64,000 bases of DNA from Salinarchaeum sp. IM2453 (GCF_019693215.1 NZ_CP081183.1:1863226-1927225); one strand, 5' to 3'. Counted from the stretch's first letter, positions 44,654-54,704 are shown. The notes: a model not told the origin generated them from the sequence alone. Numbers and translations: made by a program.

Positions 44654-46123
44654 TTATTTTGTTCCGGGATTCTCCTTCGTGCCTTGGTCCCAGTCCGGTG
44701 TTCCAGTTAATATCCCCCGAAGCTCTGGCAGTGGTTCACCGACACGGATTCCATACTCAGTAATCTCTAGCTCTCGAAGCCACTTCTCGTAATCACTTGT
44801 TCTTTTCTTCAATACTCCTATCACCTTTCGGAGTTGGCCTTGATGTTCAACATGTCGTAAGAAAACAATGTTATCAGCTAGATTGCTAATTCCTTCTTCA
44901 GTTGCTTGGAAGCTCCCCGTTATTTGATGTACTTCATTGATAATGATTCCAATTGCGCCTGTGTTTCTCAGAAACCGGCCAACTTGAAGCAATTCGTCCA
45001 TTGGATCATCCCCGAAGCCTCGAAGTCCTTGCTTGTATCCACTAATCCCATCGATCATGACAACCTCAGTATTATTATTTTCGACCTCTTCCCGCACCTG
45101 CTGAGAGAATTCATCGACCGTCATGGATCCGGGGGTAATCTCTTCGATATGGAGTGTTTCTTGCTCCATCATTCGTTCTACGGGCAAGTTTACTGACTCA
45201 GCCCGCCGCAGTATTGTATTTATTGACTCTTCAAATGAGAACATTACTGATCGCTTCCCCCGACCTGCTGCCTCTTTCAGAAACTGTAGCCCGGTGGTTG
45301 TTTTTCCAACACCTGTTGGACCAGTCAGGTACGTGATCGTACCGGATTCTATTCCCCCACTAAGTAATTGATCCAGTTCTGGTACTCCCGATGATAACCG
45401 TTCAACTTCATAGTCTCGTTCATAATCGCCGGCGAAAAGCTTTGGCCAGACGACGATCCCTTGATCAGTAATGTCAAATGTATGGTCTCCTCGCTTGTAC
45501 GTTGATCCACGAAACTTCGACACCTCGATTGCTCGTCGTTCCGGATAGTCTTTAAGTGTGATTACTGCATCCGCGAGGAACTGTAAGTCATCATCATTAA
45601 CTGTATTAGCGGCCTGTGAAGTTAGCATCACTGTTGACTCTTGAGATTCCAGAAAATCAAGAAAACCAAGAATCTGCTTACGAAACTGCCGATCATCAGT
45701 TGTAAGATACCGAAACTCAGTTATTGGGTCCAAAAGAACGCGCTCCGGATCAATCTCCGCAACTGTATCTCGAATTTCATCAACTAATGGAGGACCTTCA
45801 ACATCCGCCGCTTTGAATAACTCGTATGTTTGGTCATCTTGGAAGTCTTTTCCAGTTGGAGAAAGATCCAGAAACTCAACTGAGCTAAAATCCAGCCCAA
45901 ATGCGTCAACTGTTTGCAGAGCATACTCTGCTGGCTCTCCTAAATTGATATACAGTCCAGATTCGTTCTCAATTGATCCAGCAGCTAGGAAGTGCAATCC
46001 AAAGATTGTCTTCCCTGCTCCTGGGGGGCCCCGAAGTAAAACACTACGATTTGGGACATATCCCCCGTAAAGAATTTCATCGAGTTCAGGAATTCCAGTA
46101 GAAACCCGGGAATCTGTCGACAT
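44654..46123 (-). CDS. KaiC-like double-domain RecA-family ATPase
   Basis: 489 residues with two RecA-like halves: STGIPELDEILYGGYV and Walker A GPPGAGKT at 32-39; SSGVPELDQLLSGGIESG and GPTGVGKT at 268-275. The second half has the FSFEES catalytic Glu pair, while the first half has LGEPAE. In the segment aligned with the cyanobacterial phosphosites (GIS-N-LADNIVFL), a Ser is kept and the Thr is replaced by Asn. Haloarchaeal relatives are light- or time-responsive cir genes. The kinase partners follow in the same operon. Confidence 0.88.
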   Translation of the reverse strand: MSTDSRVSTGIPELDEILYGGYVPNRSVLLRGPPGAGKTIFGLHFLAAGSIENESGLYINLGEPAEYALQTVDAFGLDFSSVEFLDLSPTGKDFQDDQTYELFKAADVEGPPLVDEIRDTVAEIDPERVLLDPITEFRYLTTDDRQFRKQILGFLDFLESQESTVMLTSQAANTVNDDDLQFLADAVITLKDYPERRAIEVSKFRGSTYKRGDHTFDITDQGIVVWPKLFAGDYERDYEVERLSSGVPELDQLLSGGIESGTITYLTGPTGVGKTTTGLQFLKEAAGRGKRSVMFSFEESINTILRRAESVNLPVERMMEQETLHIEEITPGSMTVDEFSQQVREEVENNNTEVVMIDGISGYKQGLRGFGDDPMDELLQVGRFLRNTGAIGIIINEVHQITGSFQATEEGISNLADNIVFLRHVEHQGQLRKVIGVLKKRTSDYEKWLRELEITEYGIRVGEPLPELRGILTGTPDWDQGTKENPGTK

Positions 46124-46221
46124 AATCTACATATATGATTTCATAGGTTGATAGTCTTACGAAACTACTAATTGCCGTTCTATGATGCAACCAAAAACAG
46201 TAAACTCTGTTTGATCTCAAC

Positions 46222-47349
46222 TCACCTATTGAAAAATAGATCTAAGTATTCATCAGCTACCTTCTCAACTGAGAAATCATCCGCTCGTTGTTGTAGTTTC
46301 TCCTTCTGTGGTGGTGAATGTAATGTGTCGATAAGCGCATTGGCGAATCCATCCGTATCATCTACTGACACTAACGGGCCATATTTTCCATCCTGTAGTA
46401 TCTCCGACGGTCCACTAGGACAATCAGTTGAGACAACAGGCGTCCCACAAGCCATGGCTTCGATTAAAACCGTTGGTAGGCCCTCCCATTTAGAAGACAA
46501 AGCAAACACATCTGCAGCATTCATATATGAGTATGGATTATCGACAAAACCCGGGAGGTCAACATAGTCGTCTAAACCTAACCTGTCTATTTGTCTCTCT
46601 AATTGGTCACGAAGCTCTCCTTCGCTAATAATAACCAGTCTTGCTTCTGTTAACTGTTGAACCTTCTCAAATGCCTTAATCAGCATCTGGAAGTTCTTCT
46701 GTGGTGTTAGACTTCCTGCACCGAGGATCACAGGAGGTCCATCTTCCGAGGTCAACCATGGATGATCACAGGGTTCTTGTGCCTTTTGGCGAAGTTCATC
46801 TGTGACGACTGGGTTGTATATTGTCTGAATTGATTCACGAGGAAGACCACTTACGTTTGCAAGACTGTCTGCAACGCCGTTAGACACAGCTAGTATTTCA
46901 TCAGCGAACGGATAAGTCACTCTGGCGATTATCGGAAGCATCTGAAGCCGTCGTAGATCTGCTCCAGCAACTGTGCTTGCTAAGTGATTATGTTCAGTTA
47001 CGATTAAACGGGTGTCTACATTTGTTGTTGCCCTAGCGAGAATAGCGACAGCATTTGCTCGTGTTAACCCAGAAAGGAAGATGTCAGGGTTTCGTTCGTT
47101 AAGATACCCACGTAACGGAACAAGTGAACCCATCGCGGAATAGACTGGTGCTTTTTTTCCTTCTAGTCCTATACATCTCACTTCGGGTACGAGTTCTGAA
47201 AGGTGCTCACCCTCTTTTCGGTAAAGAACCATCTCAACATTTAGCCCCCGCTTAGCATACTCATTTGCTAGGTTAATCATAACACGTTCTGCGCCCCCTC
47301 CAACTAATGTCGGCACATGCAGAGCGATTTGCTTATCCGTGATGTCCAT
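46222..47349 (-). CDS. Glycosyltransferase family 4
   Basis: About 375 residues, GT-B fold. The N-terminal IALHVPTLVGGGAERVMINLANEYAKRG is the acceptor-domain glycine loop. The C-terminal VILGAGSLTPQKNFQMLIKAF and SSKWEGLPTVLIEAMACGTPVV carry the E-x7-E nucleotide-sugar motif. I chose the ATG at 47349; a longer frame to 47436 adds 29 residues with no family match. Part of the glycan cluster with the ParB-like gene and the next glycosyltransferase. The sugar is not deducible. Confidence 0.87.
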   Translation of the reverse strand: MDITDKQIALHVPTLVGGGAERVMINLANEYAKRGLNVEMVLYRKEGEHLSELVPEVRCIGLEGKKAPVYSAMGSLVPLRGYLNERNPDIFLSGLTRANAVAILARATTNVDTRLIVTEHNHLASTVAGADLRRLQMLPIIARVTYPFADEILAVSNGVADSLANVSGLPRESIQTIYNPVVTDELRQKAQEPCDHPWLTSEDGPPVILGAGSLTPQKNFQMLIKAFEKVQQLTEARLVIISEGELRDQLERQIDRLGLDDYVDLPGFVDNPYSYMNAADVFALSSKWEGLPTVLIEAMACGTPVVSTDCPSGPSEILQDGKYGPLVSVDDTDGFANALIDTLHSPPQKEKLQQRADDFSVEKVADEYLDLFFNR

Positions 47350-47469
47350 TTCTTCAAACTTCTTCGATGGTATACTCAATACTTGGGATTTTCTGGCTGG
47401 AACATACAATAATTGATGGATTACAGAGAAAAGCAAGGTAAATGGCCCCGGTCTTAATCTGAGATAAAA

Positions 47470-48255
47470 TTAACGGGGTATGTCTGGGTGTATATAGCGT
47501 TGATCCAGATAGTATTGATCACGCTTTTCCATCCATCGCTTATGTCTATGATCAATCACAACTGGAACCTTTTCAAGTCCAAGTATCTTCGCAATAGCAA
47601 GCCTGTGTCGACCATCGACAAATAGAAACTCTCCATCACGTCCAATATCAACCAGTATTTCATTTAATAGCTCATCTACATAATCTGTCGCAGAATGCTG
47701 CGGCCGAAGCTCTGGCTGTGATTTATATCCGTTTTCCTTAATGTTTTCATATAAGTCTTCAACATAAGCGAAGCGATTCATTACCTCCCTTTTGCTTGTA
47801 CAGCCATGCCAATATTCACCTTTATTTTGAATTTTTCTCATACAGTGATCAAAAAATTCAGTTTCTTCCCAGGGGACTCCATGCTTGAACCGAGCTGCAA
47901 TGGACTTGTACCGAAGTGATTCTGTAAATAGACGTGTATTTTGATCCCAATCCCCTTCAGAAACCCCAATGAATTCTTTTCGCCGTCCGACGCCTACATC
48001 TATGTCTCGGCTTGTATGGTTGGATATCATCTCCGGATCAACCCAAATCCGCTTACAGGGCCTAATTGGTGCCTGATACTTAGAGAAGCGTTCGGCAAAC
48101 TTTTGATTGTAGTATTCTGGTGCAAGTTTCCAATATACACCTGACAGCACAGGCGCTTGGCTTGTAGCAATTTCTAATACTCGGAAAAGTGTATAAAAAT
48201 AACTCTCCTGCTGCATTGTGCGCCTGAGCTTTTTGAGTTGATGATAGACATTCAT
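47470..48255 (-). CDS. ParB/Srx-fold-like protein in the glycan cluster
   Basis: 261 residues. The C-terminal part LFVDGRHRLAIAKILGLEKVPVVI at 211-234 is the ParB/sulfiredoxin-type GxHR-like motif, here DGRHR. No HTH for DNA binding follows, so it is not a partition ParB. The N-terminal 150 residues are rich in Arg, Tyr and Trp, and less acidic than its neighbours. Some ParB-fold proteins are nucleotide-dependent kinases, so it might modify a sugar, lipid or small molecule. It starts 13 bases after the upstream glycosyltransferase stop. Confidence 0.65.
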   Translation of the reverse strand: MNVYHQLKKLRRTMQQESYFYTLFRVLEIATSQAPVLSGVYWKLAPEYYNQKFAERFSKYQAPIRPCKRIWVDPEMISNHTSRDIDVGVGRRKEFIGVSEGDWDQNTRLFTESLRYKSIAARFKHGVPWEETEFFDHCMRKIQNKGEYWHGCTSKREVMNRFAYVEDLYENIKENGYKSQPELRPQHSATDYVDELLNEILVDIGRDGEFLFVDGRHRLAIAKILGLEKVPVVIDHRHKRWMEKRDQYYLDQRYIHPDIPR

Positions 48256-48268
48256 TATCGGAGAGAAG

Positions 48269-49426
48269 TCACACAGACAATTCCTCTAATATCTTTTTGT
48301 ACCGATCAACAGCAGCATCAGTTGAATAATTATTCACAATATGTTTCCTACATCGCTGGCTCATCTCTTCTTGCGTCTTTGAGCGTAACGCTTCTGTGAC
48401 TACATTCGCCATTTGTTCCGGAGTGTGATCTTTTATGTGATACCCTGTTTTGTTGTCTTGAACGACATCTGGAACACCTGAAACAGGGGTCGCGTAAACA
48501 GGGGTTCCACAGGCCATAGACTCAATAATAACGGTTGGAAGCCCTTCTGTCGGCTGTGATGGAAGCACAAGTAATTTCATCCTGTTAAGAACTTCTGGAA
48601 CTTGGTCGTGATCGATCCAACCCGTCATCTCAACGGCTCCGCGTTCAATCTCTTCTTCTAATGCCTGTTCTATTTCACCTCGTTTACTTCCATCACCAGC
48701 AAAAATAAACGTAAACTCATCAGGGAGATTTCTAACCAATTCTATCAATTGATCAATCCCCTTCTCTTCATCTAAGCGACCAAGAAACCCAACAACTGGC
48801 TCTCGGTCTTCATACGATATCTCTGGAGAAAAATTTGTGATGTCTACGTACCGGGCACCGGACGGGTATAGCTTATGTTTATATTGATTTAGTCCAAGCT
48901 CACTTGCCATTGCCGGTGTATATGTAATGATTCCATCAGCGGCTTGATATCCGGCATGTTCTATTAGCCTGAGTGTTCCCGCAAGCACTGCAGCAAGCAT
49001 TGTTGGAATACGTTCTTCCCAGTGTAATTTGAGCGTTAACGGAACATCTCCTCGTGGTTCAAGAACGACGGTCCGGCCGATAGCCTTTGCAAACAGGATC
49101 GGAAGAATGTATGATGTTGCTCCAAAAAATAGTATTATCTCTTCATTTGTCTGTCTAATTGCATTGCACATCCGGAATTGATTATGTAGGAACTCAGCCG
49201 CAGCGAACGGAATTGATTCTCTCGGACTCTCGTCAGTAATCTCTGTAATCTCGTACTCTTGACGCATCGATGAGTCACGCGGTAGGTCTCCAGTGATGAG
49301 TTTCACAGAGGTGATCTCGGAAAGGATCTCCAACAGCGTTCGAGTTGCATTTTCACCTGCACTACCAAGTGGATGAGTAACAACGCATACGTCAGGATAA
49401 TCCTCACGGCAGGATCCGACAGACAT
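48269..49426 (-). CDS. Glycosyltransferase family 4
   Basis: 385 residues, GT-B. PDVCVVTHPLGSAGENATRTLLEIL at the N-terminus, VVGFLGRLDEEKGIDQLIELV and FAGDGSKRGEIEQAL at the second domain, and SQPTEGLPTVIIESMACGTPVYATPVSG with the E-x7-E donor motif. It is first of three cotranscribed glycan genes on the minus strand. A TATA-like stretch of ATAATATAAACG lies about 30-40 bases upstream. Confidence 0.87.
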   Translation of the reverse strand: MSVGSCREDYPDVCVVTHPLGSAGENATRTLLEILSEITSVKLITGDLPRDSSMRQEYEITEITDESPRESIPFAAAEFLHNQFRMCNAIRQTNEEIILFFGATSYILPILFAKAIGRTVVLEPRGDVPLTLKLHWEERIPTMLAAVLAGTLRLIEHAGYQAADGIITYTPAMASELGLNQYKHKLYPSGARYVDITNFSPEISYEDREPVVGFLGRLDEEKGIDQLIELVRNLPDEFTFIFAGDGSKRGEIEQALEEEIERGAVEMTGWIDHDQVPEVLNRMKLLVLPSQPTEGLPTVIIESMACGTPVYATPVSGVPDVVQDNKTGYHIKDHTPEQMANVVTEALRSKTQEEMSQRCRKHIVNNYSTDAAVDRYKKILEELSV

Positions 49427-49599
49427 TGGTTTTACATCATTGCTTGAAGCCCTATCTATAATAATATAAACGATTCTCTGACCGCACTTTGTATATATAA
49501 CTGGTACAGGACAACTGCTCTGGAGCTTAACCGCAGAGTAGGTTTCCCAATACTGTCCTGAAAACGGAAAATGTCTGTCGGACTGTTTTACAGAAAGTT

Positions 49600-49639
49600 G
49601 AGGCGAATGCCACGGGGCTTGACCCCAAGGCAGTTGACT
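49600..49639 (+). repeat. Solo hairpin end, GGGGCTTGACCCC type
   Basis: GAGGCGAATGCC, then a GGGGCTTGACCCC hairpin (49614-49626), then AAGGCAGTTGACT. About 27 bases are identical to the copy at 59677, and similarity continues upstream (TTTACAGAAA against TTTGCAGAAA). It lies in the divergent interval before the methyltransferase. It encodes no transposase. The interval also holds the two flanking promoters. Confidence 0.6.
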
Positions 49640-49720
49640 GGATGGTCAAAAAGCACTCCCGTCAAACTCAACGGATACACTCCGATAAATATACTGTGCA
49701 GAGACAGCAAATGCTATAAT

Positions 49721-50467
49721 ATGGACACTTCATCCTTAGAGGAGTTTCCACCAGCCTTTCAGAAACATCTGACTTCAGATGATCTCAAGGAAAATTCAAC
49801 ACTCCAGTCCCTTGGCTCGTTAAAGCCACAGCTTGATCTCATCCAACAGCATGCTGACAGTATTGATACAATCCTCGATATTGGGTGTAATCGGGGAGGT
49901 TTTGTGTCTGCTCTAGGAGAATATCTCAGTGCGTCTGAAGTGTATGGTGTTGAAATCGATGATACTGCACTGACCCGAGCACAGGGACGTGGTGTGGAAG
50001 TTTTTGATATTAATATCGAATCAGACACAATCCCGTTGGAGAGTAATACTGTAGATCTTATACTTTCATTTGGTGTTGTTGAGCATCTTCGTTATTTTGA
50101 TCAGCTATTTTCCGAAGCGACTCGACTTCTAAATGACGGGTGGTTCTGGATATCTTTTCCAAATCTTGGGAGTTGGGTTAACCGATTTGCACTTTTGACC
50201 GGCTATCAACCTCGCAACGTAGAAATATCAACTGAGTATGCAGCTGGTGTTTTACCTATTTATAGCCGAGACAGTCATATTAACCACGTTCATGCCCCAA
50301 CTTACAGAGCAGTAATTGACTTACTCAAGTATTACCAATTTGAGCCAATAAAGTCAACCATCTTAACTCCTTATCAGCGATCAATACTTGACCGAACCCT
50401 TGACTGGATATTTAGTATAATGACTAGCTGGGGCCGCCGAGTATCCGTCCTCTCTCGGGCTACCTGA
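49721..50467 (+). CDS. Class I SAM-dependent methyltransferase
   Basis: 248 residues. Motif I is ILDIGCNRGG at 51-60, with VYGVEIDDTAL as motif II and VDLILSFGVVEHLRYFDQLFSEATRLL as the later motifs of Methyltransf_11. I chose the ATG at 49721, about 30 bases after TATA-like GATAAATATAC, which excludes the solo repeat from the coding region. The N-glycan context suggests methylation of a sugar or lipid. It overlaps the glycosyltransferase gene tail-to-tail by eight bases. Confidence 0.8.
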   Translation: MDTSSLEEFPPAFQKHLTSDDLKENSTLQSLGSLKPQLDLIQQHADSIDTILDIGCNRGGFVSALGEYLSASEVYGVEIDDTALTRAQGRGVEVFDINIESDTIPLESNTVDLILSFGVVEHLRYFDQLFSEATRLLNDGWFWISFPNLGSWVNRFALLTGYQPRNVEISTEYAAGVLPIYSRDSHINHVHAPTYRAVIDLLKYYQFEPIKSTILTPYQRSILDRTLDWIFSIMTSWGRRVSVLSRAT

Positions 50468-51389
50468 AATCTGAGTAAATGTACTTTATCATCGCATATA
50501 CATAACCGACTCCGACGGCTGTTGTCAATAATAACAGCGACCCGACCTGCTTTATTTGGGTCGTATCTTGACTTCGTAATATCTGATAGACTCGGTCTGG
50601 GAGATAACGCACAAGTAAGTCTGCTAGAAAAGATACTTCCTTCTTTTCTGACTGAGGGAGAATTCGTGACATCGCATATTTTGAATACCCCTGCCAGAAG
50701 GCACGACTTAGCAACCAAATTGGATCTGTTCGGTACGTGAATATTTTGTGCCCAACCTCTGCGTTTGGATTATAATAGAGAGTTCCGTCTATTTCTTGAC
50801 GCATACGTTCTGCAAGTTCTGTCTCCTCTCCTTGGACGTGTTTGTCCCCTTTTCGACCTAATTCCTCGTTAAAGCCACCAATTTGTTCAAACACTTCACT
50901 ACGAAAGGAGATGTTCGATCCGAATGTATTCCTAACTGGTCCTTCATCGGGGAACCCTCGGTGTGTGACGCCAACAAGCCAAAAAAACTCTTCTGGTAGA
51001 AAGTCAGGACGTGTTTTGGGCCAAATTGGCGTCATCTTACCCCCAACCGCTTCAACATCTTCTTGCTTATATGTTCCTACTAACTCCTCTACCCATCGCT
51101 CATCCGCAACTGCATCATCATCAAGAAAGGCGATAATATCCCCCGTAGCACGCTTGATTCCCACATTTCGACTGGCAGATAGCCCTCTATTCTGTTCGTT
51201 GCAGTGGATAATTACGTCTTCGTGTGATCCCCATTTTTCTCTAATGCGTGTGCAGAGCTTATCATTGCCATCGATAACAGCAACCACCTCTATATCCGGA
51301 TAACTTTGTCCAAGCACACTCCGAACAGCATCACAAAAGTCCGGATACAAATCTGTTGAATATACGCAAATGACAACGGAGACCTTCAT
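50460..51389 (-). CDS. Glycosyltransferase family 2 (AglG/AglE-like)
   Basis: 309 residues. GT-A fold with SVVICVYSTDLYPDFCDAVRSVLGQSYPDIEVVAVIDG, ENRG-like EQNRGLSASRNVGI, the metal-binding DDD at 90-92 (AFLDDDAVA), and ISFRSEVFEQIGGFNEELG followed by GEETELAERM. The C-terminus has membrane segments (SLLLLTTAVGVGYVYAMI). It resembles haloarchaeal dolichol-phosphate-linked glucuronosyl/hexosyl transferases of N-glycosylation. aglB lies divergently upstream. Confidence 0.82.
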   Translation of the reverse strand: MKVSVVICVYSTDLYPDFCDAVRSVLGQSYPDIEVVAVIDGNDKLCTRIREKWGSHEDVIIHCNEQNRGLSASRNVGIKRATGDIIAFLDDDAVADERWVEELVGTYKQEDVEAVGGKMTPIWPKTRPDFLPEEFFWLVGVTHRGFPDEGPVRNTFGSNISFRSEVFEQIGGFNEELGRKGDKHVQGEETELAERMRQEIDGTLYYNPNAEVGHKIFTYRTDPIWLLSRAFWQGYSKYAMSRILPQSEKKEVSFLADLLVRYLPDRVYQILRSQDTTQIKQVGSLLLLTTAVGVGYVYAMIKYIYSDFR

Positions 51390-51650
51390 TATATTTGCTA
51401 TTTGTGGATTAGTTCGATAAGTTTACCGAAAGGGCATGCAAATAAAATATTTCATCGAAAGTCTAAATCTGATCTTAGAATCTCAGTAAGCACCCATCAA
51501 ATATACTAATATCAAATAAATATGGTGAATAACCACAGAAGATAGCATTCTAGTTGCTTGTACATTGGACCTACTCTCACCAAAGTTCAAAACATTCAGA
51601 TTGCTTATTTATATCAGCAGATGATGTAAGATGACCTTGAAACAACAAGG

Positions 51651-51656
51651 TTTATT
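51651..51656 (+). promoter_or_regulatory. TATA box of aglB
   Basis: TTTATT centred 29 bases before the aglB ATG. The spacing implies a leaderless or nearly leaderless message and supports the start at 51683. Confidence 0.5.
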
Positions 51657-51682
51657 CATTTTATCACCTTGTCTCGAAAACG

Positions 51683-54592
51683 ATGAGTACTGAAACGAAA
51701 GAAGGTCAACTCATTGATCAGTCGACCTTTGATACGATACGACAGCGGTATCATATCCCCACAATCTTCGCTGTCGTGCTCTTCATGTTCTGGCTGCGGT
51801 TCCGGAATTATGAGACCTTCCTTGTCGGCGAAGATGGGTTTACGCTTCAGGCTGTGGACTCATGGTACCACTGGCGGACAACGGAGTGGACGGTTGAGAA
51901 CTATCCTTGGCTTATTGGACATGATCCATGGACGAGATTCCCAGAGGGGACGTTTACCGGTCAGTTTGGCACGTTATTTGACTTTTTGATCGCAACTGTA
52001 GCGATGATTATCGGCGGAGGTGATCCCTCTTCGCAGCAAATTTTACTTGCCGGTGCAATTGTCGTGCCGCTACTAGCTGCTCTTACTGCTATTCCCGTGT
52101 ATTATCTTGGAAAGCAGATAGGAGGGCGCATCGGTGGCATTGCTGGCATTGTCTTCCTTGCAGTTGCTCCTGGCCAATTTTTCAATCGGATGACCGCCGG
52201 TCAGTTCCAGCATCACGCCGCCGAGGCACTGTTTATGATTGTCTCAGTTGTTGCATTGGTGTTTGCAATTCGTGTTGCAATGGAAGAAAAACCCATCTGG
52301 GAACTAGTCCCAGCAAGAGACTGGGATGAGCTTAAACGGCCAGCAATATACAGCGCGATTGCTGGCTTTGCGATGATTATTTATATCTGGACGTGGCCAC
52401 CAGGCATTGTCCTCATTGGTATATTTGGTATCTACGTTGTTGTACAAATTCTTCTCGATCATATGCGGAGACAGCCCCCAGATCACATTGCGTTTGTTGC
52501 AACAGTGAGTATGGCTGTCGTTGCTGTTGGAACTGCACTGTTGATACAGGAACCAGGCTTTAGCCGCACAACGATGGACTATTTGCCGCCGATATTCGCA
52601 TTGCTCGTAGCTGGTGGATCATTATTCATGGCTTGGTTCTCTAGGTGGTGGAATACAACAGATTACGGAGATAGAGGTTATCCTGTTGCTATTGCTGGAA
52701 TAATCATTGGAGGGCTATTGTCGCTATACCTTGTTCTTCCTGATTTATACGACACGTTGGTAGGTAATCTTGATACTGTCTTCCCGCTATTCATCCTTCC
52801 TGGCGGAAGCATCGGCATTGTCGCTGAAGCTCAGCCACCAAGTCCTTCAATCCTTTTCGGAGAACACGGGCTTGCCTTTTTCAGTGCATTAGTGGCCGTA
52901 GCCTTCTTATTTGGACGGGACTCTAACAAGCCTATTTATCTCTTTATTGGAGTCTGGGCTGCAATGACGCTCTCGATGGGTATCACACAAACCCGGTTTA
53001 ACTACTACACTGCCCTTGGGGTAGCTGTATTAAATGCTTATCTCGTCGGGAAGGCGGTCGAGCTCATTAATTTAGATCGGGCAGTTTCGTCAGTTCGTGA
53101 CATAGAAACTTACCAAGTATTGACGATAGTTGTCCTTCTAATGTTACTCGTTGTACCCTTGCTTCCACCAGTAGCCGATCACAACGTTATCGACCGAAGT
53201 GGGGCAACTGGCCCAGCAACCTACACTGAAAAAGGAGAGCCTGTCTATGACTGGATGAATGATAATACGCCAGAAGTTGGAAACTATGGTAACGCATCTA
53301 ACGCTGATGAGATTGATTACTATGGAGACTATGATATCCCTGAAGACTCAAACTTTGACTATCCAGAGGGTGCGTATGGAGTGATGTCATGGTGGGATTA
53401 TGGCCATCTCCTCACTACACAGGCTGAACGGCCTCCACATTCAAATCCATTCCAGCACAATGTAGAGACTTCAGCAACGTACCTGACAGAAACTGATGAA
53501 GAAAAGGCTGAGTTACTTCTTGATGCAATTGCTGCGGATGTATCGGACCCATCCGATCTGAGCAAGGAAGAATTACAGAATGAGCTAGAAAATGTCGATG
53601 AGAGTGAAATGGAACCAATTCAGTATGTCTCCATTCATGACCGAGATGTCGGAGGGATCTTCCCGGCAATCGCTCAGAGAACCGATAACTTCAACATCGA
53701 TGATGGGTTCGATGTGGAGAAGTATGAATCAACGATGATTGCTGAGTTATACTACGATGATGCAGATGGGCTAGAAAACTATCGTCTGGTAAAGGAAAGC
53801 CCATACTGGTCAAACGTCCAGATGACTGACGAAGGACCTCTGCATGAGGAATACGGTGATCCACAAACAGGAGAACTATATGAAGGCCCATACGTGTTTG
53901 AAGATGACGATGACGCCTATTCAGCAACAAAGCTGTTTGAACGGGTAGACGGGGCAACGCTCACTGGTGAGGTTGGAAATCTATCCGAGGTTGATGTAGA
54001 AGAAGCAACCATCACGGCAGAGCTTGAACTGTTCTCGGATACCGCTAGAACGTTTGAGTACTCACAAACCGCCGAGCCTGATGAAAATGGTGAGTTCGAG
54101 CTTACTGTCCCATATCCATCAAACGAGGAGTATGGACCCGATGATGGCTTTGCAGAATCTGCCATCACCCCACTCGGCGACAGTTATCAAGTAAACGTAG
54201 AAAATGAAACTGGTGACCTTGTAAAACAAGCTAACGTTGCCGTTAACGAGTCAGATGTACAATTTGGAAAAACGCAATCAGTCGAATTCGAACCAGCAAA
54301 CGTCACGGTCGATATCGACCGGAATGAAAGTAACCTTGACGTCAATAAGACTAATGACGAAAACCTGACCGCAGTTGTTGATATTGAAAACGTTGGCAGT
54401 CTTGGTACTGAGCAAACAATCACTGCCTCACTAGATGGTGAAGAGCAAAGCAGCGAAGAGTTCGACTTAGCCGCTCTGGAGAGTGAGACACACACGTTTG
54501 AACTCGACGTTGATCTTACTGACGATGGAGCAGAACTGATGATTGAAAGTGAGGACGATAGTGATACAGCAGAAATATCGGTGTTTGAATAG
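51683..54592 (+). CDS. aglB: Archaeal oligosaccharyltransferase AglB (STT3)
   Basis: Transfers the lipid-linked glycan to Asn of surface proteins. 969 residues: about 13 membrane helices over the first 500 residues, the first catalytic Asp loop in DSWYHWRTTEW, and the signature WWDYG at 570-574 (MSWWDYGHLLTTQAERPP). A large soluble domain follows with a beta-rich C-terminus (VTVDIDRNESNLDVN, VDIENVGSLGTEQTITASLDGEE). Glycosyltransferases on both strands upstream make the assembly cluster. Confidence 0.95.
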   Translation: MSTETKEGQLIDQSTFDTIRQRYHIPTIFAVVLFMFWLRFRNYETFLVGEDGFTLQAVDSWYHWRTTEWTVENYPWLIGHDPWTRFPEGTFTGQFGTLFDFLIATVAMIIGGGDPSSQQILLAGAIVVPLLAALTAIPVYYLGKQIGGRIGGIAGIVFLAVAPGQFFNRMTAGQFQHHAAEALFMIVSVVALVFAIRVAMEEKPIWELVPARDWDELKRPAIYSAIAGFAMIIYIWTWPPGIVLIGIFGIYVVVQILLDHMRRQPPDHIAFVATVSMAVVAVGTALLIQEPGFSRTTMDYLPPIFALLVAGGSLFMAWFSRWWNTTDYGDRGYPVAIAGIIIGGLLSLYLVLPDLYDTLVGNLDTVFPLFILPGGSIGIVAEAQPPSPSILFGEHGLAFFSALVAVAFLFGRDSNKPIYLFIGVWAAMTLSMGITQTRFNYYTALGVAVLNAYLVGKAVELINLDRAVSSVRDIETYQVLTIVVLLMLLVVPLLPPVADHNVIDRSGATGPATYTEKGEPVYDWMNDNTPEVGNYGNASNADEIDYYGDYDIPEDSNFDYPEGAYGVMSWWDYGHLLTTQAERPPHSNPFQHNVETSATYLTETDEEKAELLLDAIAADVSDPSDLSKEELQNELENVDESEMEPIQYVSIHDRDVGGIFPAIAQRTDNFNIDDGFDVEKYESTMIAELYYDDADGLENYRLVKESPYWSNVQMTDEGPLHEEYGDPQTGELYEGPYVFEDDDDAYSATKLFERVDGATLTGEVGNLSEVDVEEATITAELELFSDTARTFEYSQTAEPDENGEFELTVPYPSNEEYGPDDGFAESAITPLGDSYQVNVENETGDLVKQANVAVNESDVQFGKTQSVEFEPANVTVDIDRNESNLDVNKTNDENLTAVVDIENVGSLGTEQTITASLDGEEQSSEEFDLAALESETHTFELDVDLTDDGAELMIESEDDSDTAEISVFE

Positions 54593-54704
54593 CGTCCACC
54601 TACCGGTAAAACTGTACAAGTGGCCCGGGACCCGACTCTGAAGAAATCCATCGCGGTCAATCCGGTAAACGACCATTTATTTGGTTTATTATATAAGTAG
54701 ATGT

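Noticed and set aside
49571-49720. N-terminal extension of the methyltransferase (RRMPRGLTPRQ segment)
   Set aside because: This stretch is the solo hairpin repeat read as protein. The same peptide appears at 59666 in unrelated context, and a TATA box supports the start at 49721.
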